Below are positions 14,077 through 20,676 of a DNA stretch of 20,676 nucleotides, piece after piece. The translations under genes were made by a program, and so were the position numbers. The notes under the pieces are model-generated. The model saw nothing but the letters and a program-made list of their open reading frames with translations, did not search any database and was not told where the DNA came from. Location of the stretch: NCBI GenBank assembly GCA_002410925.1, contig DHPR01000028.1, positions 1 through 20,676 on the forward strand. Reading direction: 5' to 3'. The stretch comes from UBA5359 sp002410925 [NCBI: bacterium UBP13_UBA5359] (GTDB lineage: Bacteria; UBP13; UBA5359). The first letter of the stretch is position 1. Every line of letters begins with the position of its first letter.

Positions 14077-15146
14077 TATCTTTTATCCTTAATCATCTGA
14101 GCATATATACGCTCATATCGCTCGGCCGTCCTGTCCCAGGAGAAGCAAGAGGCCCTCTTCAATCCCAACCGAATCAATTGCTCGCGCTTTGCCCCGTTTA
14201 CAAGCAGGTTTATCAGCGTTTTCCCCAGTTCCGCATCTCTGCTTATCAGGCCCCACCTTTGCCCCAGCACCTCACGGGCGCCGGGATTGGCCGTCGCCAC
14301 TGCCGGAGTTCCTGAAGCCATCGCCTCTATATAGGGCACCCCAAACCCTTCATAGCGACTGGGAAGGCAGAAAATCCATGCTGAACGATAAAGCTCCGCC
14401 AGCACTTGGCTGGATACCCTTCCATACCATTTTATGCCTTCTCCTGCTACCTCTTCATCGCACACCATCCAGAGTTCCGCCTGAGGAAGAGCAGGCCTGA
14501 TCCGGCTGTTGAAGATATCCACCAGAAAATCGCCTCTCTTTCTGCCTTGCAGAGTTCCCACGAAGAGTATCGACGGCCGTTCGCTCTTCTTCCCCGGATA
14601 AAAGAGCGCCTGGTCGACACCACAGGGAATTACCTCTCTGACAAAAGGCAGATAGCGATTTGTAGCTCTGGATATGCCTATTGCCCTATCAGAGGTCATC
14701 ACAGAGATTATTTCCAGCGGATAAAGGCTAAGCTGAATTAGAGCACGTTTTAATGATGTACTGGTCAATGCTTCATTGAATGATGTGCCGTTAAAGGTGC
14801 GCAATAGCGGTATGGTTCTGCAAAAGAAGAAGTGATTATCTCCATGCGCATGAATCAAATGATAGCCGGCATAATCCTGCCTGGCTGCGAAAAGAGAAAA
14901 GAGATAGAGCCTGAGCAAACGATTACGATATATTTGCTCCGGCACCGGTATTTTACGCACCTCATATAATGCCCCGGCCGATGGATCGTCAAGCCCGAAA
15001 ACCGTCACTTCATGCCCCCGGCGCACCATAGCATTGGAGAGATAGTGAACCTGCCAGGCTACGCCGCCTTTTGAGGTAGACGGCAAATCGACATGAAGCA
15101 TAGCTATACGAAAAGAGCCGTCACTCCTAGCGATTGCATCTGACAT
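14073..15146 (-). CDS. GT4-family glycosyltransferase
   Basis: This 357-residue GT-B enzyme begins after a short polar leader with FRIAMLHVDLPSTSKGGVAWQVHYLSNAM, the typical N-terminal strand and acceptor-side loop. The C-terminal half has LFVGTLQGRKRGDFLVDIF and an intact E-x7-E motif (EGFGVPYIE, Glu about 266 and 274) followed by EAMASGTPAVATANPG. The start at 15146 is preceded by AAGG at 8 nt. The ORF extends 41 codons upstream within the previous gene, but that part lacks family-like sequence. It overlaps the upstream GT4 gene by 20 bp and ends in a 4-bp overlap with the next, so the three are probably coupled. It is likely a cytoplasmic sugar addition step; donor unknown. Confidence 0.91.
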   Translation of the reverse strand: MSDAIARSDGSFRIAMLHVDLPSTSKGGVAWQVHYLSNAMVRRGHEVTVFGLDDPSAGALYEVRKIPVPEQIYRNRLLRLYLFSLFAARQDYAGYHLIHAHGDNHFFFCRTIPLLRTFNGTSFNEALTSTSLKRALIQLSLYPLEIISVMTSDRAIGISRATNRYLPFVREVIPCGVDQALFYPGKKSERPSILFVGTLQGRKRGDFLVDIFNSRIRPALPQAELWMVCDEEVAGEGIKWYGRVSSQVLAELYRSAWIFCLPSRYEGFGVPYIEAMASGTPAVATANPGAREVLGQRWGLISRDAELGKTLINLLVNGAKREQLIRLGLKRASCFSWDRTAERYERIYAQMIKDKRY

Positions 15147-16266
15147 CTGAATTACCTTCTTCCAGCAGTTCAGAATAAACAGCATATGTAGCGGCAGCGA
15201 CGCTTTCCCAGGAGAAGATCTCTTCAGCCCGGCGGCGTCCCCTGTCGGCCAGCTTCGTCCGAAGCGCATTATCAGAGAAGAGCTCTCTTATCCTGGCTGC
15301 TAAATCATGATGATTCCCTTCCTGAAAAATCAATCCAGCCGAGCCTATGACATTGGGTATCTCTCCGGAAGAAGAGCCTATAGGCACCACGCCACCGGCC
15401 ATAGCCTCTACCAGCACGCGCCCGAACTGCTCTTTCCAGTTGGGCATGGTCAAAGAGGGAAGCACAAAGGCATCCAACTGCACCATCTGCCCCGGCACCT
15501 GATGATGAGGCAAAAGATCCTGGAAGCTTACTCTATCTTCAATGCCCAGCTCTCTGGCAGCCTGCCTCAATCCTTTCTCCTCAGAACCGTTGCCTATAAG
15601 GCGAAGCCGTATGTCGCTATCAATTTCAGTCATGGCTTTCAGTAAGATATAAAGTCCCTTGCCGGGGATAAATCGTCCCATATAGCCTATCATTCTCCCG
15701 CTTCGTGATACCTCTCTTTCCCTTTGCTCTCTGTAGATGCTGGTATCCACGCCCGGAGGCACCACTCGGGCGGGACAGGCACAACCTTTTCTTCTCAGAA
15801 TGCTGATGGCATCAGCGTTGCCGGTAATAGCGTAATCGGCTCTTTCAAGCACATATCTCTCCATAGACCGGAATGGCCACGGGTATCTCTTGTAGATATT
15901 TTGAAAGCTGAAGGCAATGATCTTTATATCCCTGCCGGACGCCACCCTTGCAGCCTGAAAGGCAGCCAGGCTATAGGGTTCTTCGTCGATATGCAATATG
16001 TCGGGATCGAAATCATCCAAAGCCTCCCGCAGCCCTCTGCGGTACCAATGCATGTTGATATTGCCGTTATTATATACTTCCCCCTTTATCAGATTCAAAC
16101 GATCGCGAGCGTTTCCGGCTTCATAATTACGCTTCAGATCCTTCTCCCGCCAGAATGCGGGAACCAGCAGAGCCATATCCAAATCCGGATAAAGTTTCAG
16201 CATGGCGTAGAGCCTGCGCCGGTTCTCATCTATAACTCCGGCATGACTTATCATCAGGACTTTCAT
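15127..16266 (-). CDS. GT4-family glycosyltransferase
   Basis: This 379-residue GT-B enzyme starts MKVLMISHAGVIDENRRRL, with DILHIDEEPYSLAAFQA in the acceptor domain (about 89-105). It has MIGYMGRFIPGKGLYILLKAM (about 192-212) and E-x7-E as EQFGRVLVE (E279/E287), followed by EAMAGGVVPIGSSSGEIPNVIG. The HIDEEPYS pattern with a GYMGRF donor-domain start is seen in GT4 enzymes of EPS clusters. AAGGAGG lies 9 nt before the ATG. It begins 21 nt after the Wzy-like gene stop and overlaps the next GT4 gene by 20 bp. Its sugar is unassigned. Confidence 0.92.
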   Translation of the reverse strand: MKVLMISHAGVIDENRRRLYAMLKLYPDLDMALLVPAFWREKDLKRNYEAGNARDRLNLIKGEVYNNGNINMHWYRRGLREALDDFDPDILHIDEEPYSLAAFQAARVASGRDIKIIAFSFQNIYKRYPWPFRSMERYVLERADYAITGNADAISILRRKGCACPARVVPPGVDTSIYREQREREVSRSGRMIGYMGRFIPGKGLYILLKAMTEIDSDIRLRLIGNGSEEKGLRQAARELGIEDRVSFQDLLPHHQVPGQMVQLDAFVLPSLTMPNWKEQFGRVLVEAMAGGVVPIGSSSGEIPNVIGSAGLIFQEGNHHDLAARIRELFSDNALRTKLADRGRRRAEEIFSWESVAAATYAVYSELLEEGNSDVRCNR

Positions 16267-16287
16267 TTCAGGCTTTCCTCCTTGCTA

Positions 16288-17760
16288 TCAGCCTGCTTCG
16301 CCAGGCGTTCTCTTGCCTGGCGAAGCATAAATCTCCGGCAATTTCAATAACAAACCGGTCGATAGCCAGAAATATATGTTATGCGGCGCTATCGTCAGCG
16401 TAGGGCCTGAGAAACCGACAATAAAGATTGATAAAGGCACTGCATAAAGAGCTATGGCCGCCGCTCTGAATTCCCCGGAAGATCTTCTGATAATAACGGC
16501 TCCCTGATACAGAATGATAAGAAATATAATCAGTATGAAGAAGGCTCCCAATAAAGATGTCTCAAAGACCATTGAAGCAAGATAATTATCTATCGTCATT
16601 CGCTCGTACTGCGGATAGAATTTAGACAGCGCTCCGGCAGCAGCTCCCGTTCTGGCCAGACCTATTCCTACCGGATAATTGGAAACCAGCTCGGGAACAA
16701 TGGTAATAAAACGCATGCGGTTGATCATAAAGCTTTTATAAGGATTGCTCATGGAGGCCATACGGTGTTCTATTTGCCCCCCTCCCAGGTTCATACCGAC
16801 TGCCAAGCCGACAGCAATAACCAGCGCCAGCGGAACAAGCATCCTGCGGCTGAAAATAATACTTATCAGAATGCCTGTCACCATAAGAGAGAGCAACGAG
16901 CTGCGCACACCGGTCAGCACCAGCGCCACCATCAATATCAGCAGGGATATGCCTCCAAGCGCTTTTCCCCATGCATGCCGGCTGAGGATGGTTGATAAAG
17001 CTACAAAGGGGAACCCTATCATATAGAAAGAGCTGGCCAGACCTCCGGTAGCGGCAAAAGACATGGGGCGGAAATAATGCCTGGAGCCGGCCCACCAGGT
17101 ATCTTTGCGTATGATCTCGGCAAAAGAAGAGCCTAAACTACTGACGGCTTCCGGACCCTGAAGATACTGGATAATACCGTAGAGACCCATAATAACCGCC
17201 AGTATGGAAAAGAGATGGGTCAGCCTGATCAGGCCGGGGCGATCCTGCAGCAGATAATAGCCCATATAACAGAGCGGTATATAAATCAGATGCACCTTGA
17301 TGCCGGCAATGCTGATCACCCAATTTTCAAAATTTGGATTGAAGATTTGAATCAGGCAAAGAGCGGCAAAGAGTACAAGCGGTATATCTAATACCGTCCG
17401 CCGATATTCTCCATGCCTTCCTGTCAGCGCCTTTAACAGCCAGGCGGATATCATCACTATCATCAGAAAATCTTTGAAGACATAGGTCAGCAGAGCATAG
17501 CCCAGCTTGTGCTTGATGAAACCCTCAAAGGATGCAAAGATGAAGGTAAAGGCAATCACACCCCAGGGTTTGAACAGGGACCCGTAAAAGAGTAGCAGCA
17601 GCCCTGCCAGAATAACGAATGCCATTGCTGCCGACCCGGCGCCGGCCAATGCCAGCGCGCATGAAAAGATGACTGCTATGGCCGATCCAATCGGAAGCAA
17701 TGCCTGGCTTGCCCTTATTCTGCCGGATCCTCCGCCAAATCTGCCGATAAGAGACGACAT
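16288..17760 (-). CDS. O-antigen polymerase/ligase-like (Wzy/WaaL) membrane protein
   Basis: This 490-residue integral membrane protein has about eleven to twelve hydrophobic segments. A large loop (about residues 200-250, with LQGPEAVSSLGSSFAEIIRKD) is followed by GVRSSLLSLMVTGILI. That pattern matches the Wzy_C (O-antigen ligase) region, in which an Arg before a helix is conserved. A second loop (MASMSNPYKSFMINRM...YPVGIGLARTG) also fits. The enzyme would polymerise repeat units or ligate the polymer outside the inner membrane; the two functions cannot be separated from sequence. The start at 17760 has GGGAGG 7 nt upstream; the ORF runs nine codons further. The last codons (ASPGKRTPGEAG) are written by a perfect inverted repeat (16294-16327), so the tail looks repeat-derived and not conserved. 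Confidence 0.87.
   Translation of the reverse strand: MSSLIGRFGGGSGRIRASQALLPIGSAIAVIFSCALALAGAGSAAMAFVILAGLLLLFYGSLFKPWGVIAFTFIFASFEGFIKHKLGYALLTYVFKDFLMIVMISAWLLKALTGRHGEYRRTVLDIPLVLFAALCLIQIFNPNFENWVISIAGIKVHLIYIPLCYMGYYLLQDRPGLIRLTHLFSILAVIMGLYGIIQYLQGPEAVSSLGSSFAEIIRKDTWWAGSRHYFRPMSFAATGGLASSFYMIGFPFVALSTILSRHAWGKALGGISLLILMVALVLTGVRSSLLSLMVTGILISIIFSRRMLVPLALVIAVGLAVGMNLGGGQIEHRMASMSNPYKSFMINRMRFITIVPELVSNYPVGIGLARTGAAAGALSKFYPQYERMTIDNYLASMVFETSLLGAFFILIIFLIILYQGAVIIRRSSGEFRAAAIALYAVPLSIFIVGFSGPTLTIAPHNIYFWLSTGLLLKLPEIYASPGKRTPGEAG
16294..16327. repeat. Perfect 13-bp inverted repeat at the 3' end of the polymerase-like gene
   Basis: TGCTTCGCCAGGC (16294-16306) and GCCTGGCGAAGCA (16315-16327) pair perfectly around an 8-nt loop. 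It is related in core (CTTCGCC, CCTGGCGAA) to the degenerate pair near 5945-5979 and perhaps to repeats A and B. It lies within the last codons of the Wzy-like gene and could act as an mRNA-stability or processing hairpin. No T-run follows, and the next gene starts 28 nt later. Confidence 0.75.
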
Positions 17761-17796
17761 AATCTTTCCTCCCAATCCTGTAAGCATGGCTGCCGA

Positions 17797-19323
17797 TTAC
17801 TGGCAGGCTTCCAGCTTCCGTAAAAGTATAACCCTTATGCCTTTAAAATCCTGCCGTTCCACTTCCTCAAATCCCTTGCTTTCAATCATCTTCAATGAGC
17901 TGGAATAGGCCTGCTGCGTCAGGTTATACCAGGGCATTCTCGATTGAATTTGCCCGGTAGTAAGAGGCATGACCCACCAAACTCTTCCCCTGGTCAGATC
18001 AGCCGGAACTATCGTTCTGTAGGGTATCAACCCATAGGTTCTGGACGAGATGGTTTTATCCAGAAAAAGATATTCATCCGTCTTCCGACCGTTGTATTCC
18101 AGAAAGGGATAAAGAGTGAAGATGGATGGATGCGATACTCTATCACCAGGATAGGCGTTCTGCGCTACATAAAGGGCTGCCTGGCGAAACTCCTCGCGGC
18201 GATAATCCGGGTTCAGGCTCCGGTTAAAATTGGCTGCCAGGCACAGGCCTACCAGAAAAAGTGTCAAAAGAGCGAAGAGCCTTCGGCGTTCGGCCAGCAG
18301 CGACAAACCCCGAGATACCAGCAAATAGAAGGGTCCGGTACAGATAATCAGGTAGCGATTCAGATAAACATCCATCATTTTAATCGATATTATCATCGTC
18401 ATGGCAATCGGAATGAAGATATACATGCTCATCTTTATGGCTTTCTTCCTATGCACTCCGCCTGTCATACCCAGAACAAAGAGAAAAATAAAGATCAGAC
18501 AGGCCGGAATTATAATAAAATAGGCTCTGGGATAATCAGCCAGAGAGATCGTCTGTTCATTGCCTATGCTGAAACTTTTAAATGTACCAAGCGGAAAGAT
18601 GGCCGGGCAGATATTAGAATGCACTTCAGCGACGGTTGATTTAGCCGTATATACTTCGCCGGTGTTGTTCATGAAGCTCGGTATCCATGGCGCGAACAGA
18701 GCAGCTATGATAATGCAAGCGATGAATGCTTTCATAATCATGCCCCTTTGCCGATATGCGCTTGCAGCTATCAGCCCCATGCTTACGGCTATGACCAAAG
18801 CGGCAAAGTAGTGTGTATACAGGCCGGCGATAGAAAAGAACACCAGACCGATCCAGTCAACAATACGCTCTCTCTGCAATATCCCTGCGGTGCTGTATAT
18901 AATCCCCAGAGATAAAAATGTAAGCAGAGAATACATACGCAATTCTTGCGAGTAATAGACCTGAAAAGGAGAGACTGCAAAGATCAATGCCGCCAGCAGA
19001 GCTACTCTCTCCCCCATAAGCCTTAAAGCCAGCAGATAGGCCATGATAACGGCGGCCAATCCAAAGAAAACCGAGAGCAGCCGAGCTCCGGCTTCACCCC
19101 CTGCAAACTGACTCCACAGGTGAAGAAGAATATAATATACCGGCGGATTTACGCTTACGCCGGGAGAACCGGCAATTATATGATAAATGTTATTTTTGGC
19201 TATCAAAAGACTGACAGCCTCATCAAACCATATACCGGCATCCTGCATTGTTAACAAACGAACGATGGCAGCCAAAAAGGTTAACAGCATTAATGCACAG
19301 GTATTTCTCGCTGATGAAGACAT
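17797..19323 (-). CDS. GT-C glycosyltransferase, PMT_2/ArnT-like membrane protein
   Basis: This 508-residue multi-span membrane protein is predicted to transfer a sugar from a polyprenyl-phosphate donor to a glycan or lipid on the outer face of the inner membrane. The first periplasmic loop carries the GT-C acidic motif in GIWFDEAVSLLIA (Asp34/Glu35). PPVYYILLHLW follows (about 60-70), then HIS-poor but helix-rich segments including VSPFQVYYSQELRMYSLL and LYTHYFAALV, matching the PMT_2 (dolichyl-phosphate-mannose-protein mannosyltransferase-like) family. A soluble C-terminal part (about 370-508) follows the last helix. The start at 19323 has GGGGGA 8 nt upstream; a GTG six codons earlier is less likely. 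It lies 36 nt ahead of the Wzy-like gene. Whether it decorates repeat units or another acceptor is unknown. Confidence 0.85.
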   Translation of the reverse strand: MSSSARNTCALMLLTFLAAIVRLLTMQDAGIWFDEAVSLLIAKNNIYHIIAGSPGVSVNPPVYYILLHLWSQFAGGEAGARLLSVFFGLAAVIMAYLLALRLMGERVALLAALIFAVSPFQVYYSQELRMYSLLTFLSLGIIYSTAGILQRERIVDWIGLVFFSIAGLYTHYFAALVIAVSMGLIAASAYRQRGMIMKAFIACIIIAALFAPWIPSFMNNTGEVYTAKSTVAEVHSNICPAIFPLGTFKSFSIGNEQTISLADYPRAYFIIIPACLIFIFLFVLGMTGGVHRKKAIKMSMYIFIPIAMTMIISIKMMDVYLNRYLIICTGPFYLLVSRGLSLLAERRRLFALLTLFLVGLCLAANFNRSLNPDYRREEFRQAALYVAQNAYPGDRVSHPSIFTLYPFLEYNGRKTDEYLFLDKTISSRTYGLIPYRTIVPADLTRGRVWWVMPLTTGQIQSRMPWYNLTQQAYSSSLKMIESKGFEEVERQDFKGIRVILLRKLEACQ

Positions 19324-19395
19324 AAGATGTATCCCCCGCACTGCTCAGGCAGAAGCATAAGTCCGTATTTTCTGCTTTCAGACTTAGCAATACAA

Positions 19396-20547
19396 TTATG
19401 ATGCCAAAGAGCGTAATAATGCCTGATATATGTGGGCATGCTCACATGCTATACGTTCCCAGGAGAGGGATTCAGACAAGCGCCGTGCACCTTCCGATAT
19501 TCTCCTTCTGACGGAAGCATCACTAAGAAGCTTTATTATGCCTGCAGCTATATCCTCGGCTGATCCATCAGTCAGCCATAGATTCTCGTCATGAGAGAAT
19601 CCGGCGAACATATTGTTGCCATAAGTGGTTATAACCGGCAGGCCGTGTGCCAACGCAGTGAACAGACTGCTTCGCCTGCCGCTGGCACCATCCTCATAAG
19701 GCATAACCATCAGATCGCAGATATAAAGATATCTCGAAGCCTCCCGCTCAGGCATAGTGGGAAGCCAGATTAGGCGCTCATCTATGCCTATCCTGCCGGC
19801 ATAATCCTCTAACTCCCTCTTATAAGCCGCCAATTCACCTTTCCAGTCCAGCCCGCCGATAATGATAAGCCGGCAATTCTTCACCTGCCGTGAGGCCAGG
19901 GCAAAGGAATCCAACAGGATATCAAGCCCTTTGGCTTTATGGATAAAGCCGAAATGGCCTATCAGGGCAGCATCCGATACGCCTCTCTCCTTGCGTAGAG
20001 AAGCAACTTCATCCTTCGGCATATCTGTCGGAATAATCCCCGGACCTACGGGAATTATTCCGGCTACCGGAAGTATTGAAGATAAGCGGCGCAACTCAGC
20101 TAAATCGCCTTCGTTGCTGACTATCAGTGAGGAAGCGTTGCGGATAAATCCGCACAGCGGCAGCTTGCGCAGCCTTCCCGCTCTGGGAAAAAGAAAAGGC
20201 CCATGCGTATCGTGAAAGGTTATGACCAGAGGCCGACCGCTTCTGCGCACCTCACGCGCCAAGCGCATCGGAAATAGAGTAGCTTCATAGATATCGGTCT
20301 GATACTGCAGATGAACGATGTCCGGGTTGGACGCATGGATTGCCGTCATAATGCGATATAAGGATGCTCCCCCCCAGCCATATAATTCAACCGCCCGGTC
20401 TTCCGGCAACGCCTCCTTTCCGGCTGGGGCCGCAACACTGACCTCCATCCCCTGCAAACGTAAATGATCGACAAGATGCCCACAATAATCGGCCACACCG
20501 CTTTTGTCGCCTTTATACACTCCGCTTATCATAAGTATTTTCATCAT
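19396..20547 (-). CDS. GT4-like glycosyltransferase lacking a canonical E-x7-E motif
   Basis: This 383-residue GT-B enzyme begins MMKILMISGVYKGDKSGVADYCGHL. It has PDIVHLQYQTDIY (about 75-87), VITFHDTHGPF, IGHFGFIHKAKGLDILLDSF (about 196-215) and LPTMPEREASRYLYICDLMVMPYEDGASGRRSS. Where classical GT4 enzymes have E-P-F-G-x4-E, this one has YEDGASGRRSSLFTALAHGLPV (284-305). This variant is known among a subgroup of GT4 proteins with R-x-x-S replacing the second Glu region, so it is probably a natural subfamily and not a defect. The ATG pair at 20544/20547 follows GGGTGA. It is the most upstream complete gene of the locus here and is followed by 72 nt before the GT-C gene. Confidence 0.87.
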   Translation of the reverse strand: MMKILMISGVYKGDKSGVADYCGHLVDHLRLQGMEVSVAAPAGKEALPEDRAVELYGWGGASLYRIMTAIHASNPDIVHLQYQTDIYEATLFPMRLAREVRRSGRPLVITFHDTHGPFLFPRAGRLRKLPLCGFIRNASSLIVSNEGDLAELRRLSSILPVAGIIPVGPGIIPTDMPKDEVASLRKERGVSDAALIGHFGFIHKAKGLDILLDSFALASRQVKNCRLIIIGGLDWKGELAAYKRELEDYAGRIGIDERLIWLPTMPEREASRYLYICDLMVMPYEDGASGRRSSLFTALAHGLPVITTYGNNMFAGFSHDENLWLTDGSAEDIAAGIIKLLSDASVRRRISEGARRLSESLSWERIACEHAHIYQALLRSLAS

Positions 20548-20591
20548 CGATCACCCATAGTGCGCCCTCTCCAACGGCAGGCTGAAGAGTA

Positions 20592-20676
20592 TCAGCTCGA
20601 TAATTCATTATTTCTTAATGACGAACTGTATTTAGAAAGCATATCGACAGAACTATATCTTCGGAAAAGGCCGGTG
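20592..20676 (-). CDS. Possible C-terminal fragment of an upstream gene
   Basis: On the minus strand one frame stays open from the window edge for 27 codons (ending ...RNNELSS) to a TGA at 20592-20594, 44 nt before the GT4 gene start. A second frame is open for 19 codons and cannot be excluded. No domain is recognisable. If real, the operon continues upstream of the window. Confidence 0.3.
   Translation of the reverse strand, partial: TGLFRRYSSVDMLSKYSSSLRNNELSS

Noticed and set aside
15724-16350. 208-codon plus-strand ORF
   Set aside because: Antisense to a clear GT4 gene; no motif or initiation signal.
17944-18639. 231-codon plus-strand ORF
   Set aside because: It lies wholly antisense to the well-supported GT-C gene, has no domain or ribosome-binding site, and has a composition typical of an antisense shadow.
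1-20676. CRISPR arrays, IS elements, rRNA genes or phage genes
   Set aside because: No regularly spaced direct repeats, transposase or integrase motifs, rRNA sequence or phage structural genes were seen on either strand.

Overview
The window carries a compact, moderately GC bacterial chromosome segment. Nearly everything lies on the minus strand: two tRNA genes, a signalling and membrane pair, three secreted-protein genes and a large exopolysaccharide (EPS) or surface-glycan locus. One efflux-type transporter is on the plus strand. Bacterial origin is shown by the tRNA architecture, consensus -35/-10 and Shine-Dalgarno signals, a hybrid histidine kinase, and WbaP-type, Wzy-type and GT4 polysaccharide genes. 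The phylum cannot be fixed from sequence alone. The mix of DUF11 and Ig-like secreted proteins with short dispersed palindromic repeats resembles uncultivated Gram-negative lineages such as Omnitrophota, but this is only an impression.

Layout, left to right. (1) 1-300, minus: tRNA-Tyr(GUA) then tRNA-Thr(GGU) behind a near-perfect sigma70 promoter. Downstream, the first 7 nt of a gene starting ATG-GCA-A touch the window edge; from the classical tRNA-tufB arrangement this is probably tuf. (2) 438-1691, plus: an MFS efflux-type transporter with its own likely promoter. Its last 28 codons lie antisense to the glycine-rich tail of the next gene. (3) 1608-5882, minus: a soluble triple-PAS hybrid histidine kinase with a C-terminal receiver, followed by a DUF2207 membrane protein. 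(4) 5883-6180: a gene-free stretch holding inverted repeats and a dispersed repeat copy. (5) 6181-10449, minus: three secreted-protein genes in tight tandem (DUF11 protein; glycoside-hydrolase-like barrel with an inserted Fn3-like segment and a terminal DUF11; two-domain Ig-like protein). (6) 10532-20547, minus: the polysaccharide locus. It has five GT4 glycosyltransferases, an O-antigen polymerase/ligase-like protein, a GT-C (ArnT/PMT-like) glycosyltransferase, a small winged-helix-like protein and a WbaP-type initiating phosphoglycosyltransferase. (7) 20548-20676: a possible C-terminal fragment of a further minus-strand gene.

Working model (inference). The initiating transferase loads a sugar phosphate on undecaprenyl phosphate. 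The GT4 enzymes extend the repeat unit in the cytoplasm. The GT-C enzyme and the Wzy-like protein decorate and polymerise or ligate it in the membrane. The downstream secreted proteins may process, bind or anchor the product outside. No flippase, chain-length regulator or export porin is in the window; they may lie upstream beyond position 20676. Most polysaccharide genes overlap or are closely spaced, with strong Shine-Dalgarno sequences inside the preceding gene and two TTG starts, so a translationally coupled operon is likely.

The most interesting parts are the secreted three-gene cassette attached to the glycan locus, the hydrolase-like protein with a split barrel and a repeat-derived N-terminal extension, a GT4 enzyme with Gln in place of the second Glu of its E-x7-E motif, and the dispersed palindromic repeats.
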